A stretch of 64,000 bases of DNA from Pomphorhynchus laevis. Taxonomy: Eukaryota > Acanthocephala > Palaeacanthocephala > Echinorhynchida > Pomphorhynchidae. Positions 1 to 10,229 of this stretch are shown in pieces. Position 1 is the first letter of the stretch. The number at the start of each line of letters is the position of its first letter. The translations under genes were made by a program, and so were the position numbers. The notes under the pieces were generated by a model. It was given only the letters and a program-made list of their open reading frames with translations. It ran no database searches and was not told the origin of the DNA. Where the stretch lies: contig WNNJ02000213.1 of the NCBI GenBank assembly GCA_012934845.2, forward strand, positions 25,451 through 89,450, written 5' to 3'.

Positions 1-950
1 TATATTTTGAAAATTTATTCCTTTTGTCTGTTCTAAAAATTCTTTTGTAGAATTAATACTGAAATAGTGTTTTATACCAGTATTAATTTCGATTACCTTG
101 CAATATTTTTTAAAGTGTGCTTTAATTACTTTAAGTATTTTATTCATATAAACAGAAAGTGGTTTTAATGTACATTTAAACGCACTACATATGAACTTAG
201 GTTTTATTGGATTTTTATGTAATTTTGGATTCCAATATAATATAGGTATAGTTTTATTATCTGATTCAATTTTTATACCCTTCTTATCCATTATAGAACC
301 ATTACTTGTAATAATTGTTTCTAAACTTAAATCACTACATTCATATGTTATGTTTATATTTAAATCATTAGAATTAACCTCTTTCATTAGTATATCATAA
401 TAAAGCTTTTTGCATATGAAGACAAAGTTATTACTAGCTTTATCAATAGTTGTTATTATATAGTTATCCTTTAATTTAGTAAGTTCTGTATACATATCTT
501 TATTAATTTGATCTTTCCTTTTGTAATTGTTTGTTATTTTCATTTTATTTTTAATTTTATCAAATACATAATCTTTCCAAATGTTTGTCTTAGATATATT
601 CGAGCTTTCACTATTAATCAGCTTACTAAAGTAATCATTTAAGTTATTATATAACGAACTGTAAATTTTATTTTTGTCGTTGTTGTTATTTAATCTATAT
701 TTATACCCTTTTGATAGCAGCTTTCTTAATTCACAATTTTCAATTAATTCTAGATTAGTGGTACATATATGTTCATTTATTTTATCGAAATTAAGATTTT
801 TACAATTGCATTCTGTTTCCATTATGTTTATAATATCATCGTTACATATAAATTTCAATTCTTTATAATAATTATAAATTTCTCGTCCTATTGTCGGTAA
901 CAGCTTATACCTTATTTTGTTGTTGAAGTAAGGTATAAGGTTGAAGTTTG
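1..950 (-). mobile_element. Penelope-like element, reverse transcriptase N-terminal half
   Basis: The minus strand is open for about 316 codons and continues past the window edge. It reads TIDKASNNFVF, then PILYWNPKLHKNP, then CTLKPLS, the layout of the fingers region upstream of the catalytic palm in Penelope-like reverse transcriptases. The palm part (FRYIDDICVFN) is seen in related copies at 13.7 and 23.4 kb. The frame is interrupted upstream by the Mutator-like element at 955-2565 and resumes beyond it. An intact frame this long suggests a fairly young copy. The alternative, a LINE, is unlikely because no endonuclease or LINE motif order is present. Confidence 0.75.
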
Positions 951-954
951 GCAG

Positions 955-2565
955 GGATTTTTTTCACCAATTGGTGAAAAAAAATCCAAATTCACCAAAA
1001 AAATATGGGATTTTTTTCACCAATTTTTGGCCGAAAAAAACCGAACTTCTATTAATTTTTTTGTTAAAAGCAAAATTAAAATAAAATAAATCAAATTTAT
1101 TAAAGAAAAACGTCACTCTCGACCTTCCAAACATCAAATTACCTAGAATTTCAAAAAATTCTAGTTCATAGTATCTTTTAAAAATTTTTAAAATTTCAAT
1201 TAAAAGAGCTTCTGTTTTGAAATCTCGTTCAGTTAACACTATTTTTTCCTAGACTGTAAAACTAACACCCTATTCCGTTCATTTATTTGTCTTAACAAGT
1301 CAATAAATTTTCCTAATTTAACATGTGCCACACTTGACAATGAATTTAACGATCGATGCCAGGCTTCAAGAGAATTTATCGTTCTATGGATAGAATTCAG
1401 AACTCTTAGATAACAATTCCAGAATAAAGTAGAATAAATAGATGATCTAGATTCATCGCCAATATATTGTAGTTTAAAATATTATATTAATTTAGCAGCA
1501 TATGGATAATTGAGTAATAAGTTTTCGGATATCAAAGAAAAGAATGTAGGAGCACGATCCGGAGGAGAATATGTTAAATTAAGAAGCATTTTTATCAATA
1601 TTCTAAAATTTTCATCATTATTATAGAGCGAATAGAGTACATATATTTGTAACTTCCTATATACTGCCTGACCTAGATGAAAAGTGTATCCATCCATCGT
1701 ACTTTCAAAAGATGCTTTTAGTGCATTAATCAATCCCATTTCAAAATCTGTAATAGAAAACAGAAATATTGAGTAAAGTTTTGAGAATAGTAAAAGCTTC
1801 CAAATAAGTAGCCTCTGCTTTATTTGGGAGCAAAATATAAACAAGGGGAACAAGGTTGCCAAAAACCTTTACTTTGAAAGTACATAGTTGATAAAATTGA
1901 CCCGGGACACTCCAAAAAGTCCCATCAACCAAGATAACCTCAGCATCTGGAAAATATTCGGCGGCAAAGTCAGAAAACATAATAATGATTCGCCTAGTTA
2001 GGCTTCTATTATCATATCTGACAAAAGGATTACCGTTAAGATCTTTCTTTAATAGTTCTGGTATATCGTCTCACTCTTCATTACTTGTTTTATATCTCAG
2101 ATTTTTTGCCATATTTATCCGGCTTGCCATATATTTATATGTATATAAGGCAGTCACAACCTCATCGTCCAATACAGAAGTATTGTTTGTTATAATTTCC
2201 AAAGTAGGACGTCCAGATTCTGTAGATTCTGTTACTACTGTTCTTAAAAGTTGTTTTTTTGATGAATTTTGACTTTTCATTATTATGGTTATGGCCTTTG
2301 TGTGTAAAAAACGTATTCACTAAGCTTATATGACCAAGGATTCGACATTTCATATTAACGCATCTCAAATATTCGATTCCATCCGTTTTTTTTATAAAAA
2401 TTGTAAATAAAATCTTCAGAAATCAAATTTTCATTTCCTTTCTGGTTTCTTATTTTAAAAAAATTTGCCATCTTATGGTTTTTTTTCACCAATTTTTGGT
2501 GAAAATATTCCAATATTTTTTTGGTGAATTTAGATTTTATTTTCACCAATTGGTGAAAAAAATCC
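955..2565 (-). mobile_element. Mutator-like (MULE) DNA transposon with FLYWCH-like finger
   Basis: Terminal inverted repeats of about 76 bp bound the element (955-1030 and 2489-2565; ends GGATTTTTTTCACCAATTGG). Between them the minus strand encodes, in order: a FLYWCH-like zinc-binding stretch (KNGW..., MRCVNMKC, then H.H; about 2270-2390); the MULE catalytic region (AEVILVDGTFWSVPGQFYQL, VPLVYILLPNK; 1741-1980); the following helix region (FEMGLINALK, YTFHLGQAVYRKLQ; 1482-1750); and a tail (NSIHRTINSLEAWHRS; about 1300-1400). These pieces lie in different frames and the coding region is broken, so the copy is probably inactive. It sits inside the Penelope-like element, whose sequence is partly repeated on both flanks. 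Confidence 0.8.
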
Positions 2566-2700
2566 GTACGATTATAAATTTCTCGTCCTATTGTCGGTAA
2601 CAATAGGACGTATACCTTATTTTGTTGTTGAAGTAAGGTATAAGGTTGAAGTTTGTTGTCTTTCAAAATTAAAGTTTTTGAAAATTATAAATTATTAAAA
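2566..2700 (-). mobile_element. Penelope-like element, upstream remainder beyond the MULE
   Basis: The segment 2571-2655 repeats 871-950 at near identity and encodes the same residues (LPTIGREIYN) of the Penelope-like frame. It contains a small hairpin in which CTTATACCTTA pairs with TAAGGTATAAG. Beyond about 2700 no recognisable coding remains. Confidence 0.55.
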
Positions 2701-3400
2701 TTATTTAAAATTTATTTTTAGATAATTATCACAAATAATAAAATACCAGTTATTATAAAATAACTAATGGAATAACGATTTACCTACCATTACCTAATGT
2801 GCGTATTTACCCAATACGCATATTAGGTAAACAGTTCTTTTAACTACATCCCTTGCTATGCAACTTCTTTAAAACTCTGATCTGACATAGTTAATCGTTG
2901 ATCTGAGTGTTGATCAAAATAAAAATATTTTTTACTTTATAAGATAGCCTTATAAAGAAGTTAATCTGTGTTTACATGTTGATTAAAATGAAAATACTTT
3001 TTTACTTTATAAGATAGCCATATTTCAATTTACTTAATATTAATTTTTATACTTTCAATTAATAAACAAATTGATTTTTTATACGTATCATGTTTCCTAT
3101 TAGAATTGAATTCGAATTGAAAGTCTTTTAGAATATGACATTGATATGTAAATGTATTTTTGTGTGTGAAATTGCTCCTTATCGTATTTCTAGTTTAGAA
3201 AATATGATATGATCGATTTGAAAAAGAGTTTTCTTAAACTCCTTTAAATAAAATACTCTATTTGAGATAATATTTGTTTTATCTACAAATATTTGGTATT
3301 TATCTGGCTTAACTTGTATTTTTTATGTTATGAACATTCATGGAACAATCAAATTAAAAGTTAAAATTATATCCTAAATGATCACGAAAGAATCAACTAA
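2700..3400. other. AT-rich stretch with short duplications
   Basis: No gene was found. A near-palindrome lies at about 2785-2830 (TTACCTAAT... pairing with ...ATTAGGTAA). A segment ending in TTTACTTTATAAGATAGCC occurs twice in tandem between about 2895 and 3020. Confidence 0.4.
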
Positions 3401-3630
3401 GCGGTAACTAGTACTGTTTCGTCAGTTCCAACTCATCATTGCGGGGTACATCCCACTGCTAAATGCCGAAGAGTGCCAGTGGACAATACGAGCCAAAACA
3501 TACTTATAGCTAGAACAATGCCTAGCAATCTAAGTATTGCAAGCCAATTGGCTCGACATGCTCCACCAAAAAGGATTATAGGCAAATAGCAATGGCTATT
3601 GCCAACAGCAGAGTATCAGTACTATTATTT
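3380..3630 (-). repeat. Diverged relative of the 305-bp hammerhead repeat
   Basis: The stretch shares CACCAAAAAGGAT followed by a GGCTA/TGCC hairpin with the 305-bp repeats at 9.4-10.2 kb. It also shares the GTTTCGTCA and CTCATCA blocks in the same order. On the minus strand, 3489-3411 keeps hammerhead stem III (GTATTGTC against GAAACAGTAC, 7 pairs). The CUGAUGA core has become AUGAUGA, so this copy looks like a dead relic. Confidence 0.55.
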
Positions 3631-5100
3631 TTTCTTTTCCATTTTGACTTGCGAATTAATACTTCACAAATTTTAATTAACTTTATATTTATTTTTATTC
3701 GACGTAAAAACTATGTGATGATCCAACTAAAGTTATTCATGTGGCACGCATATATGCGTTAATATAAAAATTGCAAAGTGAAAATGTTTTCAGTCTCTAA
3801 ATAAAATTTGCTGAATCCGCCTATTATGATAGATGTGATACAAACGTAATAAAGTAAATGAAATGTCGTTGTAACTTTAATGGATGCATAGACACAAAAG
3901 TATTAAGCAGTCGATGAACAAAGACGACAATTTTTTAAAAGCTTTAGGATTCCCGATTGTCAAAAATAGCAAGGCATTAATTATGAGAATATATTTTTAT
4001 CGAAAGCCCAGAAGCCACTCTTGACTAATGCGTAATTCACAATTGTGAAACTGACGTTTGCAAATTTAAACATTTTTGACACATTTTCTTAGTATTTTTG
4101 CAAGTTGAAAACATTACAGTTTACTGATTTACTTCGATGAGAAAACAAACTGATTATACTATCAAGAAATCAACAGTGTATATTTACTAGATTGTTCTGT
4201 CGGGGAAATCAATTTCGCAAGCAAACTCGGGTATATTTATTCAGTTATTTGATTCCTTAAAGTATCTTGCAGGGATTATACTGCAATAATCAGCTTTGTT
4301 ACAAAGCTGATTTCAGAATTAACAACTATCGGATGGAATACTTATCGGATTTAAAACCGTCGTCCTTGATTCATATTAGTAGCAATAAAATACTGAATTA
4401 CATTTTTCTTGAATTAATATCCTATACAAAGTATATTATATCTTATCAACAAAGAAAATTTATTTAAAATAATAATTTAATCAGTTTTATAATTCAGTAA
4501 TAGATTTTTGCTAATAGTTTGATGTATAATTTATTATTGTAAGAATTAAGGTAAGTGGTTTACGGAAGAATTAGCTCAGATAACTGAGTCTACGTATTTT
4601 TCAGATATGTATTTTCCATATTTAAAGATAGTTTGTATCACTAATTTATTTCCGATATGTTACTTTTTATATTAAAATATATTTTATTTATTAGAAAATA
4701 TGATACCTATTAGGTAGGGAATTTATTTGAAATTTTTTTTACAAATTTTCAGTCGCTCCTTGCGACTTTCTTCTATATTTTATTTATGCAGTATTATTCA
4801 TAAAGCTGAAACATTATACCTTAATAAGCTTTCTAAAACTCCCCCGATTGTGAATATCATCAAAAATTCGCTATTCAAATGTCCGGTCTTGTGAATAAAT
4901 GCCACACATGCAATGCTATAAATATCTTTGATATTAATATCCTTTATTTTTATAAAGGATATATATATATATTTTATCCTATAAATATCCTTTATTTTTA
5001 TAATAAATAAAGATTTTCTTAAAATTTTTTTCACAACCGTTAAATATAACTAATTAAGTTGAGGATAAATCAACATCCAGAGAATCGTCAACAATTTCTT
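3630..5100. other. AT-rich intergenic stretch without clear genes
   Basis: I see no convincing coding sequence. A 66-codon frame at 4267-4467 shows no family features. Simple AT-rich runs occur at 4690-5000, including a repeated ATCCTTTATTTTTATA block. Confidence 0.3.
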
Positions 5101-5104
5101 GTAA

Positions 5105-5290
5105 CTTCTTCTAACATCATCACGGCCTCAGATTCAATCGGAGCTGCACCAGGGCGCCATCTTTCGACTTAATTATTCGGGGGTATCTCACCCCCACCTT
5201 AAGAGTCCAGTCGAGACGGACTATGGTTGGTAATCTCGAGATGATGAGCTGAAGAAACCTTAGTCTTTGCTCTGGGGGACGTCCTCCAGA
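5105..5290 (-). mobile_element. 3' end fragment of Jockey/R1-like LINE
   Basis: The minus strand matches the last part of ORF2 of the LINE at 46.4-50.3 kb: the region around GTCCTCCAGAGCAAAGACTAA, the 'CGGACTATG'-type block and the terminal 'GAGGCCGTGATGATG' block. It is a 5'-truncated copy carrying only the C-terminal coding end and 3' tail. Confidence 0.7.
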
Positions 5291-5759
5291 AAAATTAGAA
5301 AAAATACGAAAAATTTTTAAATTACAAAAAATTTAAAATTACGAAATTTTTGTGTTACGGTGAAGAAACAAATTTTAAATGAAAATTAAATTTTATTTTA
5401 AATATCCTGCTTATGAATTAAAGTAATTACAATGATGTTTTAAATTACAAAAAATTTCAATTTGAGAAAAATCTTTCTCATTGTGCAAAGACAAGAAACT
5501 GTACAAACGTTGAATATAACTTCCTCACTTTCACAAATGACTTTTGTTTCGTTTAGTACTACCCAGTTCTAATTATCAAAACTAAAGGGTCTATTCATTT
5601 GAAGTAAAAAATAATTGATTATTAAAGTAATGGTTGTGTCGATTTGGCTTGAGTCGAGCTCAAACATTACAATTTTTTAACATATCACAAACTTTCTAAG
5701 AATGTAAGAAAGATTGCGTTACATGATGTAATGCCAAATTCGAGTTCCCCAGAGTTGCA

Positions 5760-6430
5760 TAAGATAGTTCTCATTAGATCTTCGGGACGATGACCAAAAA
5801 ATTACAATAATGTCGTGATATGGTATCCGCACCTTGATTTTCACGTTCGGGCCTGTATTTAATGTCGTAATTGAATTTAGATAGTTTTAAATTCAGTCTA
5901 CACAACCTTTGTGGCATTTTTGGTATTCAATAAAAATATATAAGATATCGATTTTAGACCAGCCAACACTGTAAAACGCCTATAAATAATGCATTTAGTA
6001 TCGTAGGTATATTACGATGGTATTCTAGGATGGTAACTTAACTGATGGCTGTCTCACTTTTGGATAGATCACGAGAGAAGAAAGCATTATGTTGATTAAG
6101 TTAGGTTAAAAGTGATACAGCAAATTGCAAGGCATCACTTTCAATAACGAAGAGTGTATTGGGAGAGATTGTAGCAGACTGTAGCAGCAGATGCAAGAAT
6201 ATCTTTTAAGTTATTGAGAGCTACAACAGCAGAAGATCGTGACGGAAAACTATTACAGTTGATCGGTGGACGAATATGATCCGAAAATTTACGAATTAAT
6301 TGGGAATAGTATGTGAATATTCCTTTTACACGATCAAACACCTTTTTATTTACGGGTACACGATACTGAGTAGCTGTCGAAATCGTTCTGGATTCGGCTT
6401 GATTTGACCCCTTCCTATTAAATATCCAAA
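5760..6430 (-). mobile_element. Gypsy-type LTR retrotransposon fossil, RT/RNase H part
   Basis: The minus strand reads VFDRVKGIFTYYSQLIRKFSDHIRPP, then RCRLNLKLSKFNYDIKYRPE-type sequence and a GADTISR-like end. This is the order seen at the RT to RNase H junction of Gypsy/Ty3 polyproteins. It is an old, clearly broken fragment with several interruptions. No LTRs, gag or integrase were recognised around it. Confidence 0.6.
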
Positions 6431-6659
6431 TAGGGAAGTTTGTATTTTAGCTTTATAGGTAGAGTTAATGATCAAATGATATATTTATCAAGATATAGTC
6501 TGATGATAATTAAGTATAATAATATTAAATAATAATATTATACACGTCTAAATTAACAATTTAATTCAACTCTTATTAGATTATAATTAAAACGATCTTT
6601 ATGTAAATATAGATCGTAACGATTTGAGAGGATAAATACTATTTTATAATATTATTCGC

Positions 6660-7019
6660 TTCTTTAAATTCAAGATCAACAGTATTTGTTCGTCCACATC
6701 GCCATCTAAACAGTTGGCGCGGTCGGCCCCAGCGCATCCGCGTTTTTGATGAAGCTTTGTTTAAGGTTGGGGCGAACAACCGGTGATAAACGCGCATTAA
6801 GCTGGCTCATGCAACGAACAATGCACTGTTTTACCTGGATTGATACAGAGATTATATTATATTTAATATTATATTTATATTATATTATAATATATATTAT
6901 ATTATATATAATATATTAATAATATATTATATATATTAATATTATATATTAATATATATAATATATATTATATTATATATTATATATAAATTATATATTA
7001 TATTATATTATATATTATA
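6660..7019. repeat. GC-richer block followed by AT-only low-complexity DNA
   Basis: 6690-6830 is unusually GC-rich for the window (GGCGCGGTCGGCCCCAGCGC) but has no recognised product. It may be the 5' part of the LINE that follows. 6847-7018 is almost pure A/T with TATAT and ATTAT units. Confidence 0.4.
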
Positions 7020-8375
7020 CGCTTTTTCTTGGAGATTTATCTTGTATAACTAGTAAATTCTGCTTCAGAGTAATGCAGTACGCTGATGATATACTTCTTT
7101 ATTCTCATTCGTATCCTCATTCCCTAAGCCAACTTTTCGTGTCCGCGTCTAATTGCCTTCGTGCTATATCAGAACATCTAATTTCTTTGCGCAAATTCTT
7201 AAATCGTACCAAACCTCAAGTGTTATGGAATTTACTCTCCTCTGTTTCTGTGTTTCCTCCTTCTCTGTAACTTCAAACCACGATTATTCATGCTGTAGAT
7301 AAACTAGTATTTCTAGGTATTCACTTCGACAATAACCTGCATCGCGATCCCTTCATTCGTGATAAAACTAGATTTTTTAATATTCTTATCCGTGATATTC
7401 GTCTCGTTGGAAATTCTCTAGATTTTAGTTCATGTAAATCTCTTATCTTCTTCTTTTCTCACGTAGTGATTACTGTCTTAGCCTTTTCATCTTCTCTTCA
7501 AAGTCATCCCTTAAACCTCATTAGCGACTCATTAACACTGCTGTGCGCATCCTTTTTCGACTTCGTAAATTCGATCATATATCTTTCTATTTATCAAAAC
7601 TTGGATGGCTAAGTATTGAACATCACGTTCGTTTTCGTCTGCTTTGTCTAACTTATCGCCTTCTCCATTGTAATTCTCCTTCTTATCTCAATCTGCCAAC
7701 TCTAAGTAAATCTCGCTCTCTTTCTACTCACCTACCTTCCTGTGCTTCTCTTCTGCTACACGTACCTCTTAACTCAACCAACTTCGGCCGTTGATCTCTA
7801 CATATCGTGCTCCTCTCCTTTGGAATTCCCTACCTGATCATCTGCGATCATCATCCTCACTCAAATTTTTCAAAAGGCAACTAAAATCGATGCTACTAAA
7901 CGAGTACCTTTTTTTAATCTGTTTCATAATCAAGATTTAATTAAAAAATACAACCGTATCTGGAAAAAATTGTCAAAAATTAGAATATATAAGCGAAAAT
8001 CGAAGGATTAGTACCACATAAGGAGAGGATTCTAGCAGACGGAGTCCAGCGGTCTTATCGCATAATCTCCATACATCCTTTCTCTTCGAACACATCACCT
8101 CCTTCAAAGCTTTGTTCGTCCAGTCTGAAGGAGCCTTCCACTACCCGTGTTCTTAAAGGACTTACGCTTCCGAACTCCACACCGCAGCCAAGGCGATCGC
8201 AAGTGAGACACCTTCGGAACTTAGCAGAGAAGTTTAATGGTAGTAAGGTTGCTTTGTAGTAAGGATTATTTTCTTTTGAATGTCTAACACGTTACTGTAT
8301 CAGAGAAACACAATCTGTTTCGCTTTTGTGGGCTTGTAAGCACACGGTATGTGTGCATTTACCACATTAAAAAAT
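7020..8375 (+). mobile_element. CR1/L2-like LINE, 3' part of ORF2, with an insertion
   Basis: The copy starts at reverse transcriptase motif C (MQYADDILLYS, 7073). It continues through LVFLGIHFDNNLH (about 7310) to the conserved C-terminal block RLLCLTYRLLHCNSPSYLNLPTL and LNSTNFGR (7543-7794), then NSLPDHLRSSSSLKFFKRQLK (to about 7900). The frame is broken repeatedly, so it is a pseudocopy. A 386-bp insertion (7926-8311) splits the 3' untranslated tail. The tail resumes at 8312 and matches the second copy at 20.7 kb (TTTCGCTTTTGTGGGCTT). Confidence 0.75.
7926..8311 (+). mobile_element. Short insertion with 10-bp target site duplication
   Basis: The LINE tail sequence AATCTGTTTC stands on both sides (7916-7925 and 8312-8321), while the copy at 20.7 kb is uninterrupted at this point. 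The 386-bp insert is GC-richer than its surroundings (blocks CAGACGGAGTCCAGCGG and CAGCCAAGGCGATCGCAAG) and codes for nothing I recognise. The size and target duplication suggest a SINE or other non-autonomous retroelement. The strand is arbitrary. Confidence 0.5.
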
Positions 8376-8850
8376 TTTCCTTTTTGCATTTGCACATCGA
8401 TACAGATGTATACATATCGTAATTACTCGAACGTTGAAGCGTTCGGCTTGCAATTCGGCCTGTCAAGTCCGTTCAATTTTGTTCAAATTTGTTCAATTCT
8501 CGAATGAACGAATTTATGTGCCTCAGTATCATTTTCCAAGATTGCAATGAAGGAAAGCATACGTGTATTCCGTTGACAATAATATGTATTTGCGCTGGGA
8601 CTATTTTAACTTACATTGTTCGCCTTGCTCCATACCACACAATATCAAATTGTGTGGTATGTCGCAAACGTGAGAATCAAATGTGTTATCAGTGCTAATT
8701 TATTCTATGATTGAATAAATTATTATAAAAATGATTTGCATAAAAAATATAATAAAATAATAAATTTGCTTACGTAATATTTTTACTATTTGTAGTTATT
8801 CTAACTAATATTTACGTTTATATTTATTAATAAAAAGTTTCATCTTTTTA

Positions 8851-9382
8851 TGATCCAGCTCCAATAATTATTTATCAGTAATGGATCATTATCAACTATG
8901 TATATTTATTTAACTAAATAGCTACATAACAGGAGTTGAAACCTGATAACAGATCAGTTCCTCCTAATGATATCTAATTCGTATTCTGATAAATTGTATG
9001 TTATTTATTAGTCAATTCATTAAATTTGACTTTTATTTTAAAGTTAAATTTTTAATTTTAACTTTTGACTCCACAAATAATTCTATTAGTTTAATTTTAC
9101 TATTATAATTATGGGTATTATTTGATTTATTAATTGCTAAATACATCCCTCTGTACTAGGGATTAATAAAATCAATAAAATTTTTGTAAAATCCCTAGAT
9201 CAGATTGTGATATGGTGTTTATAGGCTAGACTAGTTTGGGTTACAAGAAAGAATAAATAAACAATGTCTTGTCTCATAAACAAGACAATTTACTATATTA
9301 TTTATTACAGAGTTCAGAAAATCAGTCACAAAATTGATTGTTGCGATCTATTAAACGATAAATAATTATTGGAGCTGGATCA
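8851..9382. mobile_element. Non-autonomous element with 26-bp terminal inverted repeats
   Basis: The 26 bp at 8851-8876 (TGATCCAGCTCCAATAATTA...) are the exact inverse of 9357-9382. Between them lies a copy of the Penelope-like 3' end (8930-9020: GAAACCTGATAACAG, TCAGTTCCTCC, TTATTTATTAGTCAATTC). No transposase is present. It may be a MITE or an inverted-end Penelope derivative. I could not define a target duplication. Confidence 0.5.
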
Positions 9383-9400
9383 AAGAAAATAAATTATTTT

Positions 9401-9432
9401 TGATATTTCGCTAACTTTTGTTAGCATCTTCA
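9401..9432 (-). other. Penelope-type 3' terminal hairpin
   Basis: On the minus strand CTGAAGA is followed by GCTAAC, a 4-nt loop, GTTAGC and GAAAT. The layout (CTGAxGA, perfect 6-bp stem, GAAA) is a degenerate hammerhead core of the sort found at Penelope-like 3' ends. Its position at the downstream edge of the ribozyme array suggests that the array and this terminus share an origin. Confidence 0.35.
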
Positions 9433-9495
9433 GAAAATTACGTAATTCAGTGATTTTATTGTAAAACACGTAAGCCAGACGCGAAAGAATGACGA

Positions 9496-9577
9496 ATGCC
9501 GTTTCGTCATCACAATGACTCATCAGTGCCAGATCCCTCCCACTACTGGATGCAGAGGAGGACTGGCAAACGGCAAT
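9496..9577 (-). ncRNA. Type III hammerhead ribozyme, copy 1
   Basis: Minus-strand order: stem III (TTGCCG), cleavage triplet GTT, stem I (TGCCAG ... CTGGCA), core CTGATGA, stem II (GTCAT-TGTG-ATGAC), core GAAA, stem III return (CGGCA). All three helices are perfectly paired (stem I 6 bp plus CTCC/GGAG, stem II 5 bp, stem III about 7 bp). GUU is a permitted NUH cleavage site, although GUC is commoner. Confidence 0.78.
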
Positions 9578-9800
9578 CAATGAATGAATCAATGTGAATA
9601 ATGTACTAGAAAATTACTAGTAACATCATAAAGTACTAAATCAGTACTACAGCTTCACCAAAAAGGATCATTAGCAAAAGTACTGGCTAAAGCCAGCGCA
9701 GGTCTCTTTAATATCGGCTAATTTTTATCAAGAAGGAGAGTGAGACCATTCCGCGTGAATTTCTTGTATAACACGTAAGCCAGACGCGAAAGAATGACGA

Positions 9801-9882
9801 ACGCCGTTTCGTCATCCCAATGAATCATCAGTGCCAGATCCCTCCGACTACTGGATGCAGAGGAGGACTGGCAAACGGCAAT
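9801..9882 (-). ncRNA. Type III hammerhead ribozyme, copy 2
   Basis: Same architecture as the copy at 9496-9577, with GTT before stem I. Stem II has one mismatch at its base (TTCAT against ATGAC). Stem III keeps GCCGTT against AACGGC plus a T-G wobble. Confidence 0.72.
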
Positions 9883-10105
9883 CAATGAATGAATCAATGT
9901 GAATGATGTACTAGAAAATTTTCTAGTAACATCATAGAGTACTAAATCAGTACTACAGCTTCACCAAAAAGGATCATTAGCAAAAGCACTGGCAAATGTC
10001 AGCGCAGGTCTCTTTAATATCGGCTAACTTTTATCATGAAAGAGAGTGAGACCATTCCGCGTGAATTTCTTGTAAAACATGTAAGCAAGACGCGAAAGAA
10101 TGACG

Positions 10106-10188
10106 AATACTGTTTCGTCATCCCAATGACTCATCAGTGCCAGATCCATCCCACTACTCTATGCAGAGGAGGACTGGCAGACGGCAAT
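10106..10188 (-). ncRNA. Type III hammerhead ribozyme, copy 3
   Basis: This copy has the canonical GTC cleavage triplet before TGCCAG, an intact CTGATGA core and a perfect stem II (GTCAT/ATGAC). Stem III is weakened (GAAACAGTA against TTGCCGTC has mismatches). Confidence 0.65.
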
Positions 10189-10229
10189 CAATGAATGAAT
10201 CAATGTGAATGATGTACTAGAAAATAACT

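Larger units (their letters stand above)
9433..10215 (-). repeat. 305-bp tandem array carrying type III hammerheads
   Basis: Units begin near 9467, 9772 and 10079 (spacings 305 and 307 bp); the third is cut off about 10215. Each unit contains the CACGTAAGCCAGACGCGAAAG block, a complete hammerhead on the minus strand, a CACCAAAAAGGATCATTAGC block and a CTGG...CCAG hairpin. Units are close copies of each other, so amplification is fairly recent. Size, tandem layout and ribozyme content fit retrozyme-like non-autonomous retroelements, which replicate through small circular RNAs. No protein is encoded. Confidence 0.7.

Noticed and set aside
4267-4467. 66-aa open frame after a TTGCAG acceptor-like site
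   Set aside because: No partner exon keeps frame, composition is ordinary AT-rich, and an internal palindrome (AATCAGCTTTGT) explains part of the sequence.
8290-8370. CGAAAC near 8317 and 20740 as ribozyme core
   Set aside because: It belongs to the LINE 3' tail; no CTGATGA or pairing stems lie near it.
9433-10215. CRISPR-like array
   Set aside because: Repeats are 305 bp with no short conserved repeat and unique spacers; the genome is eukaryotic.
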